From assembly GCA_002633025.1 (NCBI GenBank), contig NMRB01000099.1:116770-180769 (forward strand): a stretch of 64,000 nt of DNA. Direction: 5' to 3'. The DNA is from Notospermus geniculatus. Taxonomy: Eukaryota; Nemertea; Pilidiophora; Heteronemertea; Lineidae. Every line of letters starts with the position of its first letter. Within the stretch, counting starts at the first letter, position 1. A program made the position numbers and the translations under genes. The notes below the pieces were generated by a model. It searched no databases and was not told the origin of the DNA. It saw nothing but the letters and a program-made list of their open reading frames with translations. Of the stretch, positions 12,311 through 22,885 are shown one piece after another.

Positions 12311-12420
12311 CATATAAATAAAGACGAGCAAATGCTTTTACTTCAGATTTATACAGCATTGCTTAATGCATTTGTATTGCAAAATTCAAGTAAAAGCATT
12401 TGCTACTCTTTATTCATATG
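12311..12420. mobile_element. 110 bp MITE, copy 1 (family with 58293-58401)
   Basis: Ends CATATAAATAAAGA and TCTTTATTCATATG. Inner arms share AGCAAATGCTTTTACTT with its complement. The centre is shared with the second copy at 58.3 kb. It lies directly before HARBI1-like coding sequence, so it probably inserted into the decayed transposase. Confidence 0.85.
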
Positions 12421-12421
12421 A

Positions 12422-12670
12422 CACATTGTTGCAACAGCGATACTGCACAATTTGACAAGGGCCATACCTATAGCAGATGACGACATAGTTGGCCCCGAAC
12501 AAGTTGATGCAAATTATGTTGCCATCGATGAACCCATCGATGGTAACGCTGTGGCCGTTAGAGCGGCATTTATTGAACAACAACAATTTCGCATAAGAAT
12601 CCTGCACGGGCTTTACAATTGTCAAGGAATACCTGACAGTGTGGCCCGTCGTCTACTTTCCAAAGGAGAC
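12422..12670 (+). pseudogene. HARBI1-like transposase C-terminal fragment
   Basis: The frame reads HIVATAILHNLTR and then an acidic stretch with IADDD, followed by RAAFIEQQ. The ATA-[IV]-LHN pattern near the end of the nuclease domain is typical of Harbinger/HARBI1 proteins. The catalytic DDE residues lie upstream and are not recognisable. A stop precedes the frame at 12419-12421, at the MITE boundary. The frame runs open to 12985, but past about 12670 it no longer looks like the family. Confidence 0.6.
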
Positions 12671-13844
12671 AAAACAACGCTGGAAGTACGTACAGATCAT
12701 TTATTTAAAAAAAAACAAAATATTTCATCACTTCTACAGTCTATGACACACTTTACGTCTTTAGCTGTCAATCTTCAATCTCACCACCATCGTATACATT
12801 TACACCAGTACATTTACCACGCCACGTGGTCCGCCACTAAATCGTCGCATCAATCTGCAACTGCTATCTGCTACCCGCGTCCTTCTTACGGAGGAGACGT
12901 TTCCGAACTACTGTATCTACCATGCTACGCACTGAGTCGAGGAGACGAACACCGGAGGCTCAGTAGAGGGCGTTTCGTTTTCTAAACTAAGCTTGAAACC
13001 TACAACGACAATTGTTGAACCGATGATTAAAATACTGTCCAATTAAAAGGCAAGTTGCTAACCCTTGAATTCGGAACATGGAAATTCACAAAAGCCGGAA
13101 ACTTACGATTGTGTCTGTGCAATACCTACCATTCATAAATTTCTACGGTCGCCATTCAGCCAGACAGAATGCCAAAATTTCGAAGACAGACTTCGCCCAA
13201 CACATGGGCCAACGCGCCCGAACGTGGCACGGCAACAAGCGAACGGATCGCAATACACGCAGTATAACATCTGCAGACTGAATGGCCACTCGTGAGCCCT
13301 ACAACGTTTATAAGGAAAGGATTACGCAATAATTATTCTCCAATACAAAAGCGAAACCAAGGCGACCACCAGCCCACCGTGACGACCGCGGACAAGCACG
13401 CAATACTTTGCAACTAAACCCCTACGATCTATTTCTAGTCCAGTCAAATTACTTGATTTAGGACCCCAACCCACCACTAATTGTAAGAAATTGTTTCTCT
13501 GTGGGAATCTCCTCTGCCATACCCCAGGAATAACAATAAATTAAAAATATAGGACGAAGAAAGGGGTGGAAGGGGTCTAAATATGCTAATTTATGTTAAT
13601 TAGGTACGAACACCAAAGAAACAAGAGATACACCAGGAAATATTTTATTTGTGCCAAAACAATAGCAACGAAATGCAATCCAAATGCATCTGCTGAGTTG
13701 CTAGACATCATAAAAACTGAAATCAGGTCACTATTTTCAGTATAGCTAATTAATAGTTAATAACGATGCTAATTAAGTGAAGTTTTTATCATAAAATGAC
13801 TTTTTGACATGAATTTGAGGATAAGGAGCCAAAATGATGATATA
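12671..13844. other. AT-rich spacer
   Basis: No convincing gene. Short frames at 13065-13295 overlap each other in different phases and show no family motif. Confidence 0.5.
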
Positions 13845-14301
13845 GTGAGTTAAGTATGATAATTTGACGCTCTTTGGCACCCCATTGCGTTTTTATCTTC
13901 AGGGGTGCCATCTAACTAATTAAAAAGTTAAAACAATTCGCCCCCTCCACCTGATTCATTCTGACTAGAGTCATAATTTCTTGTGTTACTTTCGCAAGAC
14001 ACCGTGATTGAAGGTGAAATTTGGAATGAAGCTTAGTTAATCTCAGCATAGGCAAGTAAATCATTAAAGAACCATTATTAATTATTAATTATTAATTAGC
14101 AGTGAGTAGATGCTTTTGAATTTATATGGGATGCCATGGGGGCATTGATTCAGAAAATTTACAAACACTGTCAAGAAAGTTCAACTTTCATTTTGTGGAA
14201 TGGTCTCTGTAGCCCTAACCATGGTGGACATTTAACTTTGATGCATGGAATGCATCCTGTACGGTATGAATGCATAATTTGGAGGCCTTTATTTTTTGGG
14301 A

Positions 14302-14596
14302 ATGTCCTACATAGGGGCGTGCGCCATGTACGGTAAAACCATCCTTTTTGGTGAGGCTAACTCTACGTGTACTCTTACACAAAAGGGAAGTGAGAGCATC
14401 AATCGTGCGAGTGAAGAGCGAGGCAGCGACATTAGCTGTAGCAGGACAACGTGTCCACACTGCTTGTCATCTAAATCACACTAACATTAATTGCACGAAC
14501 AGGGACTTGAGAAAGGCAAGTGAACCAGACAAAAGGAGTGAACCGCCCGCTTTACATTCTTCAACATCACAGTTCAATTTTGAGGAACAGCAGTGA
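14302..14596 (+). pseudogene. Cys-rich protein N-terminal fragment, left arm
   Basis: Starts MSYIGACAMYGKTILFGE, then after a frameshift near 14425 continues AGQRVHTACHLNHTN, DLRKASEP and SSTSQFNFEEQ, and stops. The paired copy on the other arm has CAICGK in place of CAMYGK, so a Cys of the likely zinc-binding pair is lost here. I recall this pattern (CxxCGK...TxKGSxxINxAS...GQxVHxxCR) from many uncharacterised invertebrate proteins. Function unknown. Confidence 0.55.
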
Positions 14597-14867
14597 GTTT
14601 TCGGAAACGTGACGAAATACGAAGTACGAAATACGAAATCCTACTTCATTTCCATGTTCCAATGTATTTCAGGGAATGGTTGGTACCATAAAATATCCCT
14701 GCTGCCAGAGCGTCCTTTCGCATATCATGTACATGTAAGGTCGAGAGAGTTGTGGCGCATCTTGGATTTTTAAATTTGCACTTCGTAGCTACGAATTGGA
14801 AACGAAAGGTAAATTTTCCAATTTTCCAAAGGCAAATTTTCCACCGCAACTCTATCGGTCTTAAGCG

Positions 14868-15008
14868 GTGAATCCACTGTCGCGATTTGGGCTTGAGACG
14901 GGGTTGCGGTCCCTTGCGATCGCCTTATATGGCAATCGGAAGTCCTTATGTGGTAACCGCAAGGGAACGCAACCGCGTCTCAAGCCCAAATCGCGACAGT
15001 GGATCACC
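14868..15008. mobile_element. MITE at the palindrome centre
   Basis: Arms of about 35 bp starting TCCACTGTCGCGATTTGGG, with a second inner arm GGTTGCG..CCCTTGCG. It is 141 bp in all and could form a near-perfect hairpin. Confidence 0.8.
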
Positions 15009-15135
15009 CGCTTTACATCATACGCTAAAAGACAGACTTGCAGCATGCGATATTTGTGGCACCAACCATCTCCAGAAATACATTAGGTCCTTGAAGTGAA
15101 GTCCAATTTCGTCTTTCGTACTTTGTTTTTCGCCA

Positions 15136-15580
15136 GGCTTGCGAAAACTCACTAATGTCTATATCGTGGCAAGCCTGCAAAATATGGAGGACGCAAGCGA
15201 ATACTTATCTGTTCATCATCGTTCTCCTTCACGTACTTGCAAACCTGTTCAAAAGCTTCCTGCGCACTGTATCAGCTGGTCTTCCATGCTTTCCTGAATC
15301 ATCTCTGTCACTGTACCTTCTAGGGATTTTCTTCCCATCAGGATATCGAACATTCACATCACATTTTTTGTGATACACCCCAATTCAAAGCAGGTATGTC
15401 CTGAGCGAATTCTAGCCGGCTTAGAAGAGTTTGACATTATTAATAGGCCTAGACCCCTTTTTCTGCAGATTTCTGCAATTGTCTTGTGGAAAACTATACT
15501 TTTTACTGGTATCACATCAAACCATCGCTTGAAAGGCCTCCATATTTTTCAGGCGTGCCACGATATAGACAATGTTCCTC
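15136..15580. other. Extra segment in the right palindrome arm
   Basis: It has no counterpart in the left arm. Part of it on the minus strand continues the Cys-rich frame (GTPEKYGG region), so it may be original sequence lost from the left arm rather than an insertion. Confidence 0.45.
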
Positions 15581-15832
15581 AAAATTGAATTGTGATGTTG
15601 AAGAACGTAAAGCTGACGGTTCACTCCTTTCTTCTGGTTCACTTGCCTTTCTCAAGTCCCTGTTGATACAATTAATGTTAGTGTGATTTACACGACAAGA
15701 AGTGTGGACACGTTGTCCTGCTACAGCTTGTATGTCACTAATGCGATCACTTCCCTTTTGTGTAAAAGTAGAGTTAACCTCACCAAAAAAGATGGCTTTA
15801 CCGCATATGGCGCACGCCCCTATGTAGGACAT
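15512..15832 (-). pseudogene. Cys-rich protein N-terminal fragment, right arm
   Basis: About 106 residues starting MSYIGACAICGKAIFFGE, with AGQRVHTSCRVNHTN, then RSSTSQFNFEEHCLY. The C-x2-C, H and C positions look like a zinc-binding module. In related proteins I recall HCLFCG where this copy reads HCLYRG, so one Cys appears lost. The frame is longer and better kept than its mirror copy on the + strand at 14302-14596. Confidence 0.6.
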
Positions 15833-16300
15833 TTCCAAAAAATAAAGAAGGCCTCTAAATTATTAGCATATATTACTCATACAGGATGCATTCCATGCAT
15901 CGACGTTGAAGGGTTCTGGGTTCGTGGTCAATGCTGCACAGACCATTCCATGAAAACGAAAATTGAACATTCTTGACTGTTGGTAAATTTCCTGAGTTAA
16001 TGCCCACATGGCATCCCATATGAATTCAAAAGCATCTAATCACTGCTAATTAATATTAAATTAAAGATTACTAATGATTCTTAATCAGACTTACATGCCT
16101 ATATGCTGAAATTAACCAAGCTTCAAATGATCCAAATTTCACCTTCAATCAGGATGTCTTGCAAAAGTAACTCAAGAAATCATGACTCTAATCAGAATGA
16201 ATCAGGTGGAGGGGTTTTGTTTTAACTTTTTAATTAGAAAGAAGATTGAAAAGCAATGGGGTACCAAAGAGGATCAAATTATCATACTTGAATCACTGTC

Positions 16301-17222
16301 AGTATTAGGGAATTGCACGGATCTAGATATAGGAAGATTCTTCCCTCGCACGTGCCCGAGCTTAATGCTAGCATAACTGACTTGACCCGTTTCGCAAGGT
16401 AAAATTCACACTTCCCAGATACTAATTTCACTTGACTCTAATGGTGAAATGGTGACTTTAAATGTAGGCCTATTTCCCACACTCAGGCTGTTTACAGGTG
16501 TTACCTTACCATAGCCAGTAATCACAGACCAGATGTAACAGCCGGCGCAGTATCGCGTTTCTGTACAATGGGTAATCAATTTCGCAGAAACGATATACTA
16601 TAGATTCTAATGCAAACGGTTGGAGCAACGGTTTTGCAGGATAAATGGAGAAGATTTTCGTGTTGAAGGCTTTCGTGTTATGGGATATGTGTTGTAGGAT
16701 ACGTGTTGAAGGATTGGTGTGTAGAGGTCAGCTTTATCTTTCAAGACTGACAAGAGAGTATTAACCTTTAGCTTTTAACCTATGTAAATGAGTTCTGATC
16801 TAACACAATCTAATCTCAATAACGTGTTCCTGTTTGAGCCACATAATGCGATTATTTCTGGTGTCACTAATTCAGGGAAGACATACTTCATTTTGGACAT
16901 GATTGAAACGATATATAAGGACTTTTTTGAGAATATAATCCTCTTTTGCCCAACCTTTGATTATAATCAGACATATAACCGGCAATGGCTCTTTAAGGAC
17001 AGAAATTTTATTATCTTCGATCCAGCATTGGTAAAAACTAAATAACTCTATGATGTTAGAATCCGTATGGAACTAGTACCTGGGAAAATAGGGAAATGAA
17101 GCGAATTGGAACTGAATTTTACCTTGCGAAACGGATCAAGTCAGTTATGACACATTAAGCTCGGGCACGCGCGTGATGGAAATCTTCCTCTTCTATCTGG
17201 ATCCTTTCAATTCCCTAATACT
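16301..17222. mobile_element. 922 bp TIR element with ATPase fragment (Polinton-like)
   Basis: Left TIR 16301-16408 begins AGTATTAGGGAATTG. Right TIR 17113-17222 is its reverse complement with about 80-85% identity and includes CCCGAGCTTAATG and TTTCGCAAGGTAAAATTCA. Between the TIRs lies a viral-type P-loop ATPase fragment. Polintons have long TIRs, commonly starting AGT, and a packaging ATPase, so this may be an internally deleted derivative. No clear target duplication was seen. Confidence 0.7.
16788..17045 (+). pseudogene. P-loop packaging-type ATPase, N-terminal fragment
   Basis: 85 residues from ATG to TAA. The Walker A motif GVTNSGKT lies at residues 25-32, followed by a helix and the strand IILFCPTFDYN, an arrangement typical of A32/FtsK-HerA-like viral packaging ATPases of Polintons and relatives. 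Walker B and all later motifs are missing because the frame stops just after NFIIFDP. No catalytic activity is expected. Family-level assignment is from recollection of the motif pattern. Confidence 0.6.
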
Positions 17223-17333
17223 GACCACAAGCATCAAAAGGCTGACAAAAAATGTGTATGCGATTGAATAAAATGATGTGATATCATACTACCATAGATT
17301 CTGTACAAGATACTACTGGGCGACCTGGGACTC

Positions 17334-17472
17334 CGGGGTCCATATTCACAAAACCTTGCTAGCTTACGCTTACCCCCCGTATTTTGGTTGCTAGATGTGT
17401 ACGCTGGCCTTTACAAACTGGGTCCTTTAGTAAGTACTAAGCCTTGCAGGGTTTTTTGAATATGGGCCCGGG
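17334..17472. mobile_element. MITE-like foldback
   Basis: The left arm, with CCATATTCACAAAACC, is mirrored by GGTTTTTTGAATATGG on the right. Length about 140 bp. Confidence 0.65.
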
Positions 17473-18122
17473 TTTATAGATGGCGGTCAGTTGTAGATGC
17501 AACCTCACTTATAACTCGGAAATCGTTCAGTTTCATTTCCGTCCTTATCGAACAAAATGGCGGCTCGCCAAACACCGTAGGCCTAGATATGACAGACGAC
17601 GCTGTCCGCGTTATACTAGATTTAAACAGCCAGTTTCAGCGAAGTGGAATGTATCGGCGTTGGTACAAGTGACTAGTACTCACCTTGGGGATGGCAGAAG
17701 AAATAAGTCTATCTCCCAGGCGTTAAAATCCCACTTTGCGTTGGTTCCCAATAGTTCGTAAGCCAAGAAAACAAATAGTGGCAGTTAGAACATCATCGCC
17801 ATCAACAAAATGTTCCTTGCTTATAAAACAGATTTGTCAGGCTTGGTTGCTTTTAAGGCATTTGGTCACGTGATAACATTGTCTGCTTTATATTGCCAAA
17901 TAAAGTTCGGGATTGGTCAATAATGGTGGAGAAAATCATCTTCTCAAAGTATTTTAATCGCTTATTCATATCATGCCACGGCTCGATGAAGATATAGGCC
18001 TGGAACCGTTCTTTCTTTGTCCACAAAAAGCATACATGTATTATCATCGATCGTGTTCTATACTTGTAATAATCTATTGGAATCATGAAGGAAGTATAAA
18101 ATGCATTACGGACGTTCGCTGG
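17473..18122. other. Unassigned spacer
   Basis: Short frames only, the best being 17480-17761 (93 aa, basic, no motif). No feature recognised. Confidence 0.4.
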
Positions 18123-18415
18123 TTCTTAAAGCTGACGTCTCCGAACAAAAAGCCCCCATGCGACGAGCAAGGGAATTGCAAACGCAATGCAAGCACCTCA
18201 AAACGAAGGCTCAGAACATGATATAGGCTACCCCACGACGCCAGGAGGGCGCCACCTTATTTTTCTTCGAGCTGTCGAGGTGTCAACATCCTCTGGTGTG
18301 CTACTGCTGCACACTTTTTTTTGAAAGACAAAATGATGACCCCGCTGGGAATCGAACCCGCGGCCTGTTATCTTTGTTCAACCGTCTTCCCCATTCGGCC
18401 ACCTAACTTGTTGGA
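18123..18415 (-). repeat. tRNA-derived SINE, head-to-head copy 1
   Basis: On the minus strand a tRNA-like head (about 18415-18340) shows box A TGGCCGAATGG and box B GGTTCGATTCC, followed by a body (18290-18123) that matches 19295-19470. The tRNA acceptor stem does not pair, so this is a SINE head and not a tRNA gene. Confidence 0.65.
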
Positions 18416-18493
18416 AAATTATTCATGTTTTCTCTTATTCGTACTATTATTACGTAAGTCGAAGGCCTACGTCTATGACAAACACAAACCATG

Positions 18494-19170
18494 GGTGATA
18501 TGAATAAAAATAAGTAATAACTTTTACTCCAGTTTTTGAAGTATTTACTGGCGACTATATGAATAAAACAGGAGTAATTACTGCAAGTAATTACTTGTAG
18601 CTACTACTAATAAGTATTACTTAATACTAGTGCAGTAGTTACTCCAAAAACAGTAAATGCTGCCGAGGATATGAATAATCAGCAGTATTCACTAGGAGTT
18701 TGCCAGTTATTACTTGAAATTTTCAAGGTAGCTCCAGACCTAACTTGGACACTGAAGCACACAGAAGTTTTAGTCAAAATCATGGCAACGTTCATGAATA
18801 TACCGCATGTTTTGAGAAGAATTACAGAGAACTTACTCCCCTTTAAGAACCAAAGGTCATAATGGTGTCTTTCGCTTGATGCACATACACAATAAAGGTC
18901 TATCCTCGCTGACCGAATGGAACAAAGTAAATATTTTTAAAACACCCTTATTACCACATTTCAGTAATGTGGTTGATCAATTTCAGTACGGTGAACCCAG
19001 AACTCAGACGAGTAAAAACTAGTAGGGCAGAAGTGATTACTTTACAGTAAAAGCAACTGTTTATATGAATTCAAGTGTTCACTTCTACTTGGAGTAAAAA
19101 CTTGGAACTAGTTACTTTTACTTTTAGTAACTACTAGCTAGTATAGATACTGATTTTTATTCATATCACC
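18494..19170. mobile_element. 677 bp TIR element with 5 bp target duplication
   Basis: TIR GGTGATATGAATAAAAAT at both ends, flanked by CCATG (18489-18493 and 19171-19175). The interior consists largely of palindromic AGTAATTACT-type sequence. No coding capacity is seen, so it is non-autonomous. Confidence 0.8.
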
Positions 19171-19184
19171 CCATGTCTCTGTCA

Positions 19185-19470
19185 GCTGGCTCGTTGGCCG
19201 AGTGGATAGAGTGGTGGATAACATATCAGAAGTTCGACGGTTCGAATCACGTCTAAAATGACTATAATTTTTTTCTTTGAGTAGTGTAAGAGGTATCCAG
19301 AGATGTTGACAGCTCTGTTGCCTGAAGACAAATAAGGTGGCGCCCTCCTGGCGTCGTGGGGTATATCATGTTCTGCCAAGCCTTCGTTTTGAGGTGTTTG
19401 CAGGGCGTTTGCAATTCTCTTGCTCGTCGCATGGGGGCTTTTTGTTCGGAGACGTCAGTTTTAAGCAAAC
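19185..19470 (+). repeat. tRNA-derived SINE, head-to-head copy 2
   Basis: A tRNA-like head with TTGGCCGAGTGG (box A) and GGTTCGAATC (box B), then a body sharing GGTGGCGCCCTCCTGGCGTC and CGTTTTGAGGTG with the minus-strand copy at 18.1-18.4 kb. Confidence 0.65.
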
Positions 19471-19659
19471 CCATATTGTGTGCAAGTTTTCATATTGTCC
19501 AGTAGTGGTCCCGAATCTTAGCCCGAAGGTCCTCAGGGTTCCCTCTGTCGGCAGATGGATATACCACAAATTAGATTATGATCATACGTTAGTAACTAAC
19601 TTTAGGTATATATTCAACAAAGATCTTTCTGTAGGCAGCAGACAGGCGAGGCGACAATA

Positions 19660-19995
19660 AATAGCGCGTTCGGAAAGCTTCCTCGGGGAGGCTCGGGGAA
19701 GCGGGAGAGCGTTCGGTAAGGTATTTGGCAGGCTGCCAAGGCTTCCTCGAGCCTGGCCGAAGTGAGCGACTCGGCGAGTCGCTCACTTGGGGAAACTCCC
19801 GGCATGCATTTCGTTTTCTTTCCAAGCCCGACATGCTGATTGGCTAAACGTGGAATATTTCACGCCACTGCAACCCACAGTAGTACCTTTCCCCGAGGAA
19901 GCGCAAATATCGTTCGGAATTTCGCCTTCACTGGGCATGCTCACATTCCCCGAAGCTCGGGGAAGAAATTTCCTCGGGGAAGCTTTCCGAACACG
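19660..19995. mobile_element. TIR element with GTTCGGAAAGCTTCC ends
   Basis: Left arm GTTCGGAAAGCTTCCTCGG and right arm CCTCGGGGAAGCTTTCCGAAC, about 330 bp in total. GAGGAAGC-type motifs repeat inside. Confidence 0.65.
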
Positions 19996-20032
19996 GCCCT
20001 TGCCACACGGTATTCAATTCAGAAATTGCTTA

Positions 20033-20279
20033 TACCCCCATCACACTGAGCTAGTTCTCAGTACGTTCTTGAAAATTTTGCCGAAAGGGCTCAAACTGTG
20101 TGCGAACGGAGTGGACGTAGTGGCAACGTTTTACAGTCGTTTTACGAACTTCGTGGATGGGAAGGGTGCTCCAGTACATCGAAGCATTATTTGGCCAAGG
20201 GTACACGTTCTAGCCCGTTTTACGATTTTTATAGGACGGGGCAGGACGTTTTGAGAACTACTTCAGTGTGATGGGGGTA
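20033..20279. mobile_element. 247 bp Harbinger-type MITE with TTA duplication
   Basis: TIR TACCCCCATCACACTGA at both ends, flanked by TTA on each side (20030-20032 and 20280-20282), the target duplication expected for Harbinger-type elements. Confidence 0.8.
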
Positions 20280-20379
20280 TTACGTTCGTCGAAGTTAGTG
20301 TCGTGTAAAATGTATAGATCTATACAGTGATTACAGCTCTGCCTGCACTTTTTTCAATGTGTGCTGAAAACTACACCTT

Positions 20380-20845
20380 GGGCGTATTCGAATCCCTGCA
20401 CTCGTGTTGATATCGACACGAGTGCGAGTCTCGAACGTCGAGAACTGACACAGGAACGGCGTTCGCGAACAAAATTTTCACTCCCCACTTTTTGGAGCGT
20501 GAAACGGAGAACACCGAGGACAAAGATGGCGGCCAATGTCATTGACGACGAAATATCGTAAATTAATTTCGATAAAACTTAGTGTGTCTTCCTTGAATAC
20601 GAGACATTTCAGCCGGCAGTATTGTAATTTGTAATGTGGGTTAACCGGTGGATATAGTCACGATAGGAAAAAATGACCTTTCCTGCAAAAAAATCTGATT
20701 TTGCACAGGGACATAGCCCGCAGCATTACACCCGCCATGTTGAGCAACGACACCCGATACCTGGCAACACGCACTTCGGTGTTCGGAACCTCAACACGCG
20801 AACACTGCTCCTGGGTCACTCGAGAACAGGGATTCGAATACACCC
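20380..20845. mobile_element. TIR element with GGGYGTATTCGAATCCCTG ends
   Basis: The ends mirror each other over about 20 bp. The interior has the internal palindrome GTGTTGATATCGACAC (20404-20419) and no gene. Confidence 0.65.
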
Positions 20846-21139
20846 CTTGATTCCTTGAAGTACGGGTCAGGCAAGCATTTTGGGGACATTCACGAGGCTA
20901 CCGGACCTCTATCTGCATTCTCCGAACACTTGAAAAAAAATTCAACCCTGAGGGCTTTATGACGTCATCAAAAGATGGCACAATTTCGTCAGATTTAGCC
21001 CAGTGATTATTTCAAAAGGCGAAAAACTGATGGAATTCTCCTGCCATCCATCGCTGACACTCTCAACACCCTACACATGTCAGATAACCTGCGGGTAAAA
21101 CATGGGTTTGCCAAATATGGACTTCAGGAACAACAATAT
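20846..21139. other. Spacer
   Basis: No feature recognised. Confidence 0.4.
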
Positions 21140-21895
21140 CGTTCCAATCGCGGTTAGTTCCGTTCCGCATTTTATGATGGGTCCACTGACGACGCTGGAA
21201 CCAATACTTCTCCGGTTTCACAAGAATCTTGTGAAAACATTTATTCGCCCATTTTATACCAAAATATTGAGAACGGTATTTAGCTAGACGTAAAACAAAG
21301 TCACAAAGCCAAAAAGTTCTGGAAAAGAGCAAAACACCTCGCTAGAATGAAATATTATTCTCGGAACTATTTTGCGAGAATGGCGGTGATTCGGTTCGGT
21401 GTTCCGTCTGAATCCTGCAACGTTTTAGATGCCACTGAATCTGTGAACAAATGGGAAGGCGAATATCGTAGAGCACGTGTATATTGCGGTTTATTGTAAA
21501 CATCATGCGTGCCCTCGCTTCAACCATCATTTCGTACGATTTTCATTTAATCAGGAGGTGTTGTCTTGTACAGTCTAAATGGATATTATATTCGAAACAG
21601 ATATGGATGAATGGATGACGCAGGTAAGTTTATTAGGCCCGAATAAGCGCAAATTTAAACATTTAATCGAGCTTACGTGTCTGTACATTTTTGTACACAG
21701 CGATGCACGGGGAAAAGTGACTCGATAAAACATTCGTTTTCAGCCCCTAAATCACATCATTCTGTTGTTATAGAAGTTACTAAGAGGGCTAACACATGTC
21801 GATTCAGTTGTTGACATGTACAGAAAACCCTTATATCGGTGTGTTTTGTTGACGTCGTTTGTTCAGTCCTCCGCGCAAATACATGTAGTACAATT

Positions 21896-22063
21896 GTAAC
21901 GTTTTTCAGTGAGGCCATTTTTCTGTGTGGTTCTTATTGTTTGCAACACACTGGGAAACAGACGCACTGTTTCTCTGTGTGTCGCTCATTGTCCACTCGC
22001 CGCTTATTCCGTCAATCTATTGTATTGTCACACTGGCTCACGGGCCTGACTGAAAAACGTTAC
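21896..22063. mobile_element. MITE family C, copy 1
   Basis: TIR GTAACGTTTTTCAGTG at both ends, 168 bp. Related copies are at 28707-28870 and 43964-44122. The paralogous repeat at 48.9 kb lacks it and so serves as an empty site. Confidence 0.8.
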
Positions 22064-22091
22064 ACCGGTACCGGTTTGGGTGCAGTGACAC

Positions 22092-22840
22092 CAACCGGAA
22101 CACCGGGACCAAATCCCGCGAGATATTGCGAGACTTGGGTTTGGGATTTAATCCCGGAGGAAAAATCACCGCCGCCATCTTGAATATCTTATTGCGCCCC
22201 CACCTATAGCTGGGATAGTGATGCGGCGACCGAACCACCTGGATCTACTTTCGGACTACTTTGACTCATCCACTAGTAGATATAGTTCGGTGAAACTCAT
22301 CACTTTTGTGTCGAAAAAGAACCTAACGATGGCAGTTTGGGGTTAATTTAATACAATATGACACGCAAAAGTGGATTTTACTAAGATTTTGCGAGTTATT
22401 GTGCGTTTTTGCTCGGTCAAATCGGGATTTCCCCGGGGTTCCCGCCATTATGCCATACAGTACAGAATGTACAGTGCACTGACATGCATTTCGCTGTTCT
22501 GATGCTGTGCGTCCACTGTGCGTTTGCCAGATTCCCAAAACAATAAAATATGCTATTATGGGTTTTCTGATGTAAATATGCGAATAAATTGACTTAAATA
22601 TATTTATTTCATCTGAAATCATCATAAAATACAATAAAAGTAGCAAATATTTATCAGAGAAATGTCATTTCTTTAGAACTACTTTTACCGCGGAAGTAGT
22701 TCTTCCACACCGGCGCTGTGAGGCGCGACGCATCACATAACCCTACGCAAAATGGCGGATTTGACTGTTGTTCGTCAGGGTCACAAACCGACGCAACGTC
22801 ACCAGGTTTTTTGGAGGCTTGTGCCCTGTTGTTCAGGTTG
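22092..22840. mobile_element. 749 bp TIR element with 10 bp target duplication
   Basis: Flanked by GCAGTGACAC (22082-22091 and 22841-22850). The other copy of the host repeat has the site once (GCAGTGTCAC). The ends CAACCGGAACACCGGG and its imperfect complement form short TIRs. The 9-10 bp duplication is compatible with Mutator-like elements. No transposase is seen. Confidence 0.75.
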
Positions 22841-22885
22841 GCAGTGACACTATATCGGAAGAATGGAGATAGGTGGCGCTGTGAG

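Larger units (their letters stand above)
8974..12985 (+). mobile_element. Decayed Harbinger-like DNA transposon (limits uncertain)
   Basis: The left end begins GGGCCCGGTTGCACGAA, a type of terminus I associate with Harbinger-like elements. A HARBI1-like C-terminal fragment lies at 12422-12670 on the same strand. No matching right TIR was found, so the right limit is only the end of the open frame. The interior is disrupted by an assembly gap, a 707 bp duplication and a MITE. Confidence 0.4.
13845..16300. repeat. Large imperfect palindrome (inverted duplication)
   Basis: The left arm (about 13845-14735) matches the reverse complement of the right arm (about 15010-16298). Shared landmarks include GCACCCCATTGC / GCAATGGGGTACC, the CACCTGATTCATTCTGA block and the start of a Cys-rich reading frame. 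The right arm carries about 445 extra bases (15136-15580), and a MITE sits at the centre. The arms have diverged by substitutions and small indels. Confidence 0.85.
21140..22885 (+). repeat. Repeat D copy 1, interrupted twice
   Basis: Matches the reverse complement of 48855-49706 in blocks 21140-21895, 22064-22091 and 22841-22885. The gaps between blocks are a MITE and a 749 bp TIR element, both absent from the second copy. It contains ATGGATATTATATTCGAAA at 21580, followed after 15 codons by a consensus donor CAG|GTAAGT (near 21623). Copy 2 shares the short exon-like frame but not the donor (AAATAAGT). The nature of the repeat is unknown. Confidence 0.75.

Noticed and set aside
18340-18415. 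tRNA gene on the minus strand
   Set aside because: The acceptor stem does not pair. Treated as a SINE head.
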